A DNA stretch of 8,710 bases, taken from positions 1-8,710 of the forward strand of contig DAIOGN010000130.1 of NCBI GenBank assembly GCA_036745245.1, read 5' to 3'. The position numbers and the translations under genes were made by a program. This DNA comes from DAIOGN01 sp036745245. GTDB lineage: Bacteria > Zixibacteria > MSB-5A5 > JAUVRN01. The first letter of the stretch is position 1, and each line of letters opens with the position of its first letter. Below are positions 1 to 6,172 of this stretch, piece by piece. The notes below the pieces were generated by a model. The model saw only the letters and a program-made list of their open reading frames with translations. It was not told where the DNA came from and did not search any database.

Positions 1-1
1 C

Positions 2-1396
2 GACACCTCCGCGCTCAACGAACTGTTCACCTCCGGTGTGGTGGCCATCTTCGGCGACCTCTTCACGCTCGCCGGAATCCTGGTGGTGCTCCTCTACTAC
101 AGCTGGAAACTGGCCCTGGTGACCTTTGTGGTGCTGCCGTTTCTGATGTACGCCACCTGGCTCTTCAAGATCAGGGCGCGCGAATCGTATCGTGCCGTGC
201 GCAAGCAGACGGCGCGCCTCTCGGCCTACCTTCAGGAACAGATCACGGGCCTCTCCGTGGTGCAGCTGTTCGCCCAGGAGCCCAAATCACAGCGCGGCTT
301 CGACGAGATCAACGGCGACCTGCGGCAGGCCAACTACGACTCCATCCTGTACTACGCGCTCTTCTTCCCCGGCGTGGAGTTCCTCGGCGCCGTATCCATC
401 GGGCTCATTGTCTGGTACGGGGGCGGCCAGATCGTGCAGGGCGTGTTCACGGCGGGTGCGCTCATCGCCTATCTCCAGCTGGCGGAGCGGTTTTACCGCC
501 CCATTCGTGACCTAGCCGAAAAGTACAACATCTTCCAGGCGGCCATGGCCGCCTCCGAACGCATCTTCTCGCTGCTCGATACGCCGCCCTCCATCACAGC
601 GCCTGAGGCGTCGCAGCGCGTGGAAGACGTGCAGGGCGAGATCAAATTCGAAAATGTCTGGTTCGCTTACCAGGGGGATGACTGGGTGCTGAAGAACCTC
701 TCCCTGCACGTGCGCCCCGGGGAGAAACTCGCCATCGTGGGACACACCGGCGCGGGCAAGACGTCGATCATCAATCTGCTCTGCCGGTTCTATGAGTACC
801 AGAAGGGGACGGTCACCTTCGACGGCGTGGAGCTTCGCTCCTGGGATCCGCAAACGCTGCGCGAGCACGTCGGCCTGGTGTTGCAGGACGTGTTCCTGTT
901 CTCCGGAGACATTCAGTCGAACATTCGCCTGGGCCGCACCGATATCGATTCCGAACGCGTGCGCTGGGCCGCCGAGCAGGTGAACGCCGCCCGATTCATC
1001 GAGCGCCGGCCGCGCGGGTACGAGGAGCCCGTCACCGAACGGGGGAGCACCTATTCCGTGGGGGAGAAGCAGCTTCTGTCCTTCGCGCGCGCACTGGCGT
1101 TCGACCCGACGGTTCTGGTGCTTGACGAAGCCACGTCCTCGGTGGACACGGAGACGGAAGGGCTCATCCAGTCGGCGTTGCGACGGCTCCTGGCGGGGCG
1201 CACCGCAATCGTGATCGCCCATCGCCTGTCCACCATTCGCGACATGGACCGAATCGTGGTGCTGCACAAGGGAGAAGTGCGGGAGGAGGGCACGCACGAG
1301 GAGCTGTTGGCGCGAGGGGGAATCTACACGCGCCTCTATCAACTACAGTATAAGGATCAGGAAGCGGTGGCGGCCGTCAGGTCGCCCACGTCGTAA
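2..1396 (+). CDS. ABC exporter half-transporter (membrane domain plus ATPase), 5' end cut by window
   Basis: A half-transporter of the MsbA/MdlB type that would pump a lipid, drug or peptide out across the inner membrane as a dimer. The reading frame is open from base 2 (it begins DTSALNELFTSGVV), so the GTG at 38 is internal and the true start lies outside. 464 residues are visible of the usual 580-600. The visible membrane domain runs to about base 620 and contains hydrophobic segments typical of TM3-TM6. The ATPase domain has Walker A GHTGAGKT (740-763), the Q-loop Gln (884-886), a C-loop reading YSVGEKQ instead of LSGGQ (1052-1072), Walker B LVLDE with its catalytic Glu (1127-1129), the D-loop SSVD, and the H-loop His (1220-1222). 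The SVG-type C-loop and following LLSFARAL resemble the MdlB/YheH partner of heterodimeric exporters, so the other half is probably encoded just upstream. The substrate cannot be told from sequence. Confidence 0.95.
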   Translation, partial: DTSALNELFTSGVVAIFGDLFTLAGILVVLLYYSWKLALVTFVVLPFLMYATWLFKIRARESYRAVRKQTARLSAYLQEQITGLSVVQLFAQEPKSQRGFDEINGDLRQANYDSILYYALFFPGVEFLGAVSIGLIVWYGGGQIVQGVFTAGALIAYLQLAERFYRPIRDLAEKYNIFQAAMAASERIFSLLDTPPSITAPEASQRVEDVQGEIKFENVWFAYQGDDWVLKNLSLHVRPGEKLAIVGHTGAGKTSIINLLCRFYEYQKGTVTFDGVELRSWDPQTLREHVGLVLQDVFLFSGDIQSNIRLGRTDIDSERVRWAAEQVNAARFIERRPRGYEEPVTERGSTYSVGEKQLLSFARALAFDPTVLVLDEATSSVDTETEGLIQSALRRLLAGRTAIVIAHRLSTIRDMDRIVVLHKGEVREEGTHEELLARGGIYTRLYQLQYKDQEAVAAVRSPTS

Positions 1397-1399
1397 CGT

Positions 1400-1789
1400 C
1401 TACCGGCCGGAGCGGCCGGACTTCAGCCAGGCTTCAGCTTCTTTGATCGTGCGGAATACGCGCAGCTTGTATCCCGCCTGTACGGCCAGCGCGCTCAATT
1501 CTCTCATCCGCTTCGTGACGGTCGGATCCGTCACCACCGCCGCGACCTTCCCCGAGAGCACGGGCATCTGCTGCGTCAGCGCCATGGCGAGGCCGCGCAG
1601 CTCCATGTCGGTGCGAATCTCGGCGGACTGCCTTAAGTCCACGATCATGTCCCAGCGCGCAATGTCGGGGTGGGCTTCCCGGGCTTCTTCGAGCGCCCCC
1701 TTCAGAACCGCGAGGACTTCGTTGTACTTCACGTCGCTGCGCTTGGTGAAGCGCACCACGTGTCTGGAGATCCGGTAGGTCATCGGCAT
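1400..1789 (-). CDS. STAS / SpoIIAA-like small protein
   Basis: 129 residues, resembling the 'STAS/SEC14 domain' SpoIIAA-like proteins often found alone in bacterial genomes. These are cytoplasmic and are thought to act in protein-protein signalling, but members of this branch have no settled function. The alternating strand/helix pattern fits: an early strand pair (YRISRHVVRFTKR), a long helix (NEVLAVLKGALEEAREAH), the strand WDMIVDLR, a helix (TDMELRGLAMALTQQ), the strand KVAAVVTD, a helix, and the family-typical ending KLRVFRTIKEAEAWL. The start is the ATG at 1789, chosen over the ATG two codons later because AAGGAGG lies seven bases upstream. The stop is three bases from the stop of the converging ABC exporter. 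It follows bshB1 by 97 bases on the same strand, so it may be read from the upstream cluster or from its own promoter. No anti-sigma or kinase partner is in view. Confidence 0.8.
   Translation of the reverse strand: MPMTYRISRHVVRFTKRSDVKYNEVLAVLKGALEEAREAHPDIARWDMIVDLRQSAEIRTDMELRGLAMALTQQMPVLSGKVAAVVTDPTVTKRMRELSALAVQAGYKLRVFRTIKEAEAWLKSGRSGR
1403..1419. repeat. GC-only inverted repeat between convergent genes
   Basis: Perfect 7-base arms CCGGCCG and CGGCCGG separated by GAG. It sits seven bases past the ABC exporter stop and inside the last codons of the STAS-like gene (its SGRSGR ending). It could fold as a hairpin in both transcripts and might help end transcription in both directions, but no T-run follows on either side. 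It may simply reflect the repeated Ser-Gly-Arg codons. Confidence 0.3.
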
Positions 1790-1796
1790 GGGCTCG

Positions 1797-1803
1797 CCTC
1801 CTT
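1797..1803 (-). promoter_or_regulatory. Strong Shine-Dalgarno sequence of the STAS-like gene
   Basis: AAGGAGG on the - strand, seven bases before the ATG at 1789. It is the best ribosome binding site in the window and settles the start codon of the STAS-like gene, which is probably efficiently translated. Confidence 0.8.
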
Positions 1804-1886
1804 GTGAGAGTGAGAGTCCCCGGCGGGAGGGCAGGGTCGATCGTGTGCAACGATGCGGACTCGGCGGAGCAAACGACGTCTCGGAT

Positions 1887-2563
1887 TCACCTCGCCACCA
1901 GCGACATCGGATCCCGAACGTTCATCGGTTCGCCTGCCGCGAAGCCCTGTCCATATTGTACACCGATCAATGAGCCAAAGTGTCGCGCGGCTTGGAGGGA
2001 TTCTGAAACTGTGTGGCATGTGACTTGAGAGCGGCGATCCAGGTGTCGAATTGCTCCGTGATATCCACCACGAACGTGGGCATGACTTCGGGAGGCAGGA
2101 AATAGTGAAACAAGGCCGGCACCTGATAGGGGTCTCCCGGCAGGTCGAGTTTGGCCAGAGCAGCGTAGGGCACGGCATTCATGGCCAGTTGCCCCGCCGC
2201 CAGGTGATCCGGGTGGCTCGCGCGCTGGCCGTGACCGCCCTGGAAGTACGGCGCAAACACAACTCGTGGCCGTGTGCGGCGATACAGGGCCGCAACCTTC
2301 ATGCGGTGTTCCGGAGTGTCGGCGAGGCGCGTGTCGCCCAGGTCGAGCGTGGCCACCACCCGTGCGCCCATGATGTGGGCGGCGCGATGAATTTCCTGTT
2401 CGCGTTCTTCCGGCGTGCCGCCGGTGCCCATCTCGCCGCGCGTAAGCACCGCGAGCCCCGTGCTGTGGCCCAGCTGCCGCAGCTTCACCAGCACGCCCCC
2501 CGCGCCCACCTCCACGTCGTCGGGGTGGGCGCCCAGGGCGAGACAATCGAGCGTGTCCGTCAC
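1887..2563 (-). pseudogene. bshB1: Bacillithiol-type GlcNAc-malate deacetylase, frameshifted near the 3' end
   Basis: LmbE/PIG-L family zinc deacetylase. BshB1 removes the acetyl group from GlcNAc-malate in bacillithiol synthesis in the cytoplasm. The GTG start at 2563 gives the zinc motif AHPDD at residues 12-16 and the third ligand region HPDH at 117-120. The conserved TRGEMGTGGT (41-50) and FVVDITEQF (164-172) are typical of BshB1 rather than other LmbE enzymes. This frame ends at a TGA at 1967 after 198 residues, short of the usual 230-240. The missing C-terminus is present in the next frame: ARHFGSLIGVQYGQGF followed by MNVRDPMSLVAR, ending at the TGA at 1887. The frame change lies between about 2008 (after HATQF) and 1988, and equals loss of 3n+1 bases. 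Compared with the family as I remember it, the linker is about 16 residues short as well, so an out-of-frame deletion fits better than a one-base error. The zinc site is intact, so residual activity is possible. The start lies 12 bases after the upstream stop with no clear ribosome site, suggesting coupled translation. Confidence 0.85.
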
Positions 2564-2575
2564 GGTAGCGCGGAC

Positions 2576-3340
2576 TCAGCCTTTGTAGTCGAAGAGCTCC
2601 GAAAGCAGGCCCGGCAGTTTCTCGTCGAGCCCCGCCTCGGCCAGATCCGGCGGTGTGAGAGAAAAGATCTGCCGAAGTGAACCGTGCTGTCGAATGAGAG
2701 CCTTGGCGGTCACAGGCCCCACGCCCGGCAGGGCCGCCAGCACATCCTGCTGGATCTCCTTGAACTCGCGCCGGCGTTCCTTCTGATCTTCTGCATGGAC
2801 CTCGTAACCCAGCCCGAACTGCGTCTGGTTCGTGGCCATGAACAGAAGTTCGGCCGACTCATCCGGTCCCTCCGCGAACAGCACAGGGATGCGGTTGATC
2901 ACGCTGATAAACGCCAGGGCTCCGTTGATCAGGTACGGATTGGCTCCGTCCACCTCGTACACGTTGGGGCCCTCCACCAGAATCACGGGCTCCGGCACGG
3001 CGCGCTTCAGCTCGAGCACCTGCCGATACAGCCGCTTGTCGGCCAGACTGCGCACGAACGCTTCCGTGGTCATATAACACACGTAGACGTTGTCGGTGAT
3101 CTGGTAGTCGCCGACCTGCAGGTTGGCGTACACGATTCGAACTTTCTTTTCCCCGAGCGACGCGAGGATGGCATTGCCCTTTTGAGCGGCATCGGCCACC
3201 AGGGTCACCATCTCACCGGCCGACGGGAACCAGTCTCGACGCTTCGGTCCTTCGCCGTTGGGCGTGTTCAATGTGGCGGTTTCGTGGTTGCCTTTAGTTC
3301 GAAATCCGCTTGAGGGTCGCCTTGGTTTGCTGGGTCTCAT
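2576..3340 (-). CDS. ERCC4/XPF-type nuclease-fold protein with HhH tail, catalytic residues lost
   Basis: 254 residues. A basic, low-complexity N-terminus (1-40) is followed by an ERCC4 nuclease-fold domain (about 44-170) and a tandem helix-hairpin-helix domain (about 198-253). The fold is recognised from VRIVYANLQVGDYQI (67-81), LADKRLYRQ (99-107), PVILVEG (118-124), and IPVLFAEGPDESAELL (151-166), which closely follows the archaeal Hef / XPF layout. The first hairpin reads LPGVGPVTAKAL (204-215). The active site is missing: the DxRE motif reads DAAQ (50-53), and ERKxxxD reads CYMTTEA (88-94), although Gly-Asp-Tyr (77-79) is kept. Active family members cut branched DNA, and inactive ones (Eme1, FAAP24, human FANCM) bind DNA and a partner, so a DNA-binding, non-cutting role is inferred. 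The ATG at 3340 overlaps the upstream TGA by one base (TGATG) and is preceded by AGAGAGG at eight bases. The frame stays open further upstream, but that part is a shadow of the neighbouring gene. RarA, in the same cluster, fits a replication or repair setting. Confidence 0.8.
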   Translation of the reverse strand: MRPSKPRRPSSGFRTKGNHETATLNTPNGEGPKRRDWFPSAGEMVTLVADAAQKGNAILASLGEKKVRIVYANLQVGDYQITDNVYVCYMTTEAFVRSLADKRLYRQVLELKRAVPEPVILVEGPNVYEVDGANPYLINGALAFISVINRIPVLFAEGPDESAELLFMATNQTQFGLGYEVHAEDQKERRREFKEIQQDVLAALPGVGPVTAKALIRQHGSLRQIFSLTPPDLAEAGLDEKLPGLLSELFDYKG

Positions 3341-4659
3341 CAGGTTTTCCTCTCTTTTTTGCGCGCCGCTGGAAACAGAATGTTGTTGAGTATCAATCGA
3401 TACCCCGGCGAGTTTTGGTGGAACTGAAGCTCCGTGGGAGGATCGCCCACCATGTGCTGGTAGTCCTCGGGGTCGTGACCACCATAAAACGTAAACGTTC
3501 CGCGCCCGAGATTGCCGTGGAGGTATCGCACCTCCCCCAGCGCGGGTGATTCTGCCAAAAGCGTCACGCGTTTCTTCACGAGCGACTTGCGAAACGCTGT
3601 GGTCTGTCCCATGAAGCCGTTTACGGCATTCACGTGATTCTGCACGAGCATCGTGGGCACGGGATCGAGCTTGGCCGAGAACTCGAACAGAGTGAAGTAA
3701 TCGGCGCCTCGATCGGCCACCTTCATCATCCGGTCGGGCGACGTATCCACGTCGGAGTGTTCGTAGGCCAACGGATCGAGCGACACCGTGAACCCGGTGA
3801 AGGCAAAACTCTGCGAATAGTCGAGCGCGTCCTGACACCCGGGGGCGGCGGGATCGCCGTCGAATTCCGAAGGCACGATGTCGGTGCCTGCCGCGGAGAG
3901 CGCGATGTCGATGGTCTCGGGCGCCGAGCACATCGCGAAGAGGTAGCCTCCCTGCTCCACATAATCGCGGATGGCCAGGGCCACCTTGCGCTTGAGATGC
4001 GAGACTTTGTGTTCGCCCAGGGATCGGGCCAGCTCTTCGGCGGCCTGCTTCTCCTGGCGATACCAGAGCGCATCGCGATAGGCGGCGTAAAATTTGCCGA
4101 ACTGGCCGGTGAAGTCCTCGTGGTGAAGATGCAGCCAGTCGTAGTCGTACAGTTTGCCCGCCAGCACGTCGGCGTCCCACACGGTGGCGTAAGGAATCTC
4201 GGCGTACGCGAGCGCCAGCGTGACGGCATCGTCCCACGGCTCCTTGGTGGGCGGCGTGTAGATGGCCACCTTCGGTATCTTCTCCAGCCGGATCAGTTCC
4301 ATGTTCTCTTGTTCAATCTCGGTGCGCAGCGCCGCCGTCTTCGCCGCATCGGCCAGCTCAAAGCTCACATTTCGCAGGCGGCACGCCTCCTGCAGACCCG
4401 CGACGTTCTCGCAAAGAAACGAGCCGCCGCGGTAATTCAGGAGCCAGTCCACGCGCGCATTTTGTGTGAGACACCAGTAGGCAATGCCGTACGCCTTGAG
4501 ATGATCCGTCTGGGTGTCGTCCATCACGATGAGCACGTCAGCGCTCCACACTCTGCCGGGAGACAGCGCGAACACACCGGCGCATGCCAGGAGCCCAAGA
4601 ATGCGCCGACGGTCGGCCCCGGCGAGGGCCTTGCGATGTAAACTGGTTGGTGTATTCAT
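3340..4659 (-). CDS. Exported 'asparagine synthetase B-like' protein of unknown function
   Basis: 439 residues. It matches the Bacteroidetes-type family often labelled 'asparagine synthetase B' through conserved stretches: MDDTQTDHLKAYGIAYW (46-62), LLNYRGGSF (73-81), EPWDDAVTLALAYAEIPY (140-157), WLHLHHEDFTGQFGKFY (175-191) and FYGGHDPEDY (391-400). The name is misleading, because there is no N-terminal Cys2 glutaminase and no SGGxDS ATP-binding loop. The GYLFAMCSAPE segment (238-248), with Cys244 after a hydrophobic strand, looks like the nucleophile elbow of a class I amidotransferase or ThuA-like fold, so a hydrolase or sugar-related role is possible; this is inference. The N-terminus has RRR (17-19), a hydrophobic stretch and a likely cleavage after VWSA (37-40), so it should leave the cytoplasm by Sec, or perhaps Tat. 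The ATG at 4659 lies 24 bases after the rarA stop with no strong ribosome site. Its TGA overlaps the next ATG. Confidence 0.75.
   Translation of the reverse strand: MNTPTSLHRKALAGADRRRILGLLACAGVFALSPGRVWSADVLIVMDDTQTDHLKAYGIAYWCLTQNARVDWLLNYRGGSFLCENVAGLQEACRLRNVSFELADAAKTAALRTEIEQENMELIRLEKIPKVAIYTPPTKEPWDDAVTLALAYAEIPYATVWDADVLAGKLYDYDWLHLHHEDFTGQFGKFYAAYRDALWYRQEKQAAEELARSLGEHKVSHLKRKVALAIRDYVEQGGYLFAMCSAPETIDIALSAAGTDIVPSEFDGDPAAPGCQDALDYSQSFAFTGFTVSLDPLAYEHSDVDTSPDRMMKVADRGADYFTLFEFSAKLDPVPTMLVQNHVNAVNGFMGQTTAFRKSLVKKRVTLLAESPALGEVRYLHGNLGRGTFTFYGGHDPEDYQHMVGDPPTELQFHQNSPGYRLILNNILFPAARKKERKT
3349..3355 (-). promoter_or_regulatory. Ribosome binding site of the ERCC4-like gene
   Basis: AGAGAGG on the - strand, eight bases before the ATG at 3340, lying inside the last codons of the upstream gene. 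It supports choosing this ATG and points to coupled or re-initiated translation across the TGATG overlap. A run of six A (3355-3360, - strand) directly precedes it. Confidence 0.6.
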
Positions 4660-4683
4660 TTGGAAAGATTGCCATGCCCCTGC

Positions 4684-6012
4684 CTATTGGGGATCCTGCT
4701 GTAGTTTCGAAGCCCTACTAGTTACACCCCCGGCCGGCCGCTGCGGTTCCAATTGCCCCTCGAGCCAGCGCCTACCTGCAAGAGCGTCAGGCAGATAGCT
4801 CTGAGTCCGCGCCCCGTCGGCGTGGTCGGGCGGATACTGGTATCCCGTGCCGTATCCCAGTTCCTTCATGAGTTCCGTGGGCGCGTTGCGCAGATGAAGG
4901 GGCACGGGCAGGTCGGGCGCTTCGGCGATCGTCTCTTGCACGCGGCGGACCGCGCGATAAATGCTCACGTCCTTGGGAGCGCGTGCGAGAACCACGACGA
5001 GTTGTGCCAACGCCAGTTCGCCTTCGGGCGAGCCCAACATGTGGTAGGCGTCGCGTGCCGCCACCGCCACCACGAGGGCCTGCGGGTCGGCGAGCCCCAC
5101 GTCTTCGGAGGCAAAGCGAATCAGGCGCCGCACCAGGTACATCGGATCTTCTCCCGAGGCCAGCATGCGGTGCAGCCAGTAAAGAGACGCGTCGGCATCG
5201 GAGCCGCGCAGCGACTTGTGCAATGCTGAGATGAGATTGTAGTGCTCCTCGCCGGACTTGTCGTACAGATGCACCCGGCCGCCGAGCAGATCCGACAGCT
5301 GCTTGAATCGAATCACCGGCACACCCTCACCCGCTTCGCGCAGTGCCCCCTCGTACGCCAGTTCCAGCGTGGTGAGCAGTCGCCTCGCATCGCCATGGGC
5401 CGAGCGCACCAGGAGCCCGCGTGCGTCGCCTTCAAACTGCGGAGGCCGCCCGCCGAGCCCGCGCTCGCTATCGGAGAGGGCGCGATCCACCAGAGATTCC
5501 AGATCGCGGTCGGACAAGGCCTCCAATACAAAGACGCGTGTTCGTGACAAGAGTGCCGAGTTCACTTCGAACGACGGATTCTCGGTGGTGGCGCCGATGA
5601 GCGTGACGGTGCCTTTTTCCACGTGCGGCAGGAAGGCGTCCTGTTGGGCCTTGTTGAAGCGGTGAATCTCATCGATGAACAGGATGGTGGTTTCGCCGCG
5701 GCTCCTCAGAGCCTCTGCGCCGGCGATCACCTTGCGCACATCGGCCAGCCCGCCCGTGACGGCGGAAAACGCCACCATGCGCGACTTCGTATGACGCGCC
5801 AGGGCCATCGCGATCGTGGTCTTGCCGGAGCCCGGTGGTCCCCACAGGATCATGGACGGCGGAACGCCGGCCTCGAGTGCGGCGCGCAGTGCTGTCCCCT
5901 TCGCCAGCAGGTGGCGCTGTCCGCACACTTCATCGAGATGGCGGGGTCGCAGGCGGTCCGCCAGAGGCGTACGCGCGTGCGCACCACGCTCTTCATCTAC
6001 AAATAGGTCCAC
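4684..6012 (-). CDS. rarA: Replication-associated recombination protein A (AAA+ ATPase)
   Basis: 442 residues, the normal length for RarA/MgsA (Mgs1/WRNIP1 family), a clamp-loader-like AAA+ ATPase that works in the cytoplasm at stalled replication forks and on single-stranded DNA ends. The family N-terminus PLADRLRPRHLDEVCGQ (15-31) is followed by Walker A GPPGSGKT (58-65), Walker B LFIDEIH (111-117) and the sensor-1 block GATTENPSFEVNSALLSR (140-157). The C-terminal tetramer region is recognised from DADASLYWLHRMLASGEDP and from LRNAPTELMKELGYGTGYQYP. About 20 extra, low-complexity residues follow the usual end. The start is GTG at 6012 (MDLFVDE) with AGGGGA a few bases upstream; the DLF so close to the start recalls a beta-clamp binding motif. 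It appears to be the first gene of a - strand cluster, with a promoter candidate at 6118-6146, and is followed after 24 bases by the asparagine synthetase-like gene. Confidence 0.96.
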   Translation of the reverse strand: MDLFVDEERGAHARTPLADRLRPRHLDEVCGQRHLLAKGTALRAALEAGVPPSMILWGPPGSGKTTIAMALARHTKSRMVAFSAVTGGLADVRKVIAGAEALRSRGETTILFIDEIHRFNKAQQDAFLPHVEKGTVTLIGATTENPSFEVNSALLSRTRVFVLEALSDRDLESLVDRALSDSERGLGGRPPQFEGDARGLLVRSAHGDARRLLTTLELAYEGALREAGEGVPVIRFKQLSDLLGGRVHLYDKSGEEHYNLISALHKSLRGSDADASLYWLHRMLASGEDPMYLVRRLIRFASEDVGLADPQALVVAVAARDAYHMLGSPEGELALAQLVVVLARAPKDVSIYRAVRRVQETIAEAPDLPVPLHLRNAPTELMKELGYGTGYQYPPDHADGARTQSYLPDALAGRRWLEGQLEPQRPAGGVTSRASKLQQDPQ

Positions 6013-6117
6013 CGTTCCCCTGTCGGTACGAGTTGTACAGCATGTAATTCTGTTTCAAGACCCCGAGCGGGAGTGGATCTTGAGAAGCTTTGGGCCGGCA
6101 ATCCTGAGCGCACTTCA

Positions 6118-6146
6118 AATATTCTGCCTATTGCAAAATCTGTCAA
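6118..6146 (-). promoter_or_regulatory. Sigma70-like promoter for rarA cluster
   Basis: On the - strand, a perfect -35 TTGACA (6146-6141), a 17-base spacer and a -10 AATATT (6123-6118; four of six consensus bases) lie in the only AT-rich patch of the gap between hemW and rarA. Transcription would start near 6110, leaving a leader of about 100 bases before the GTG at 6012. Some phyla, notably Bacteroidetes, use a different promoter consensus, so the match is meaningful only if the host uses the standard one. Confidence 0.5.
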
Positions 6147-6172
6147 TAGATCAAATCCCGCGTGGAGCGATT

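Noticed and set aside
1840..1854. Inverted repeat ATCGT-GTGCA-ACGAT in the gap before the STAS-like gene
   Set aside because: Arms of only five bases, with no promoter next to it and no second copy; expected by chance at this scale.
1967..2020. Programmed -1 frameshifting to join the two parts of bshB1
   Set aside because: No slippery heptamer in the correct phase and no clear downstream structure; the shortened linker points to a deletion instead.
2051..2680. + strand open frame of 209 residues opposite bshB1
   Set aside because: Antisense shadow of the deacetylase and the end of the ERCC4-like gene, with no domain resemblance.
2576..4237. A 553-residue - strand frame extending the ERCC4-like protein upstream by about 300 residues
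   Set aside because: The extra part is Arg/Gly/His-rich, resembles no family and lies antiphase over the well-supported exported protein gene. A proper ATG with a ribosome site exists at 3340.
3634..4641. Long + strand open frame of 335 residues opposite the exported protein gene
   Set aside because: Composition (many His, Arg, Gly, Val) is that of an antisense shadow in GC-rich DNA; it has no recognisable domain, and the - strand gene has clear family motifs.
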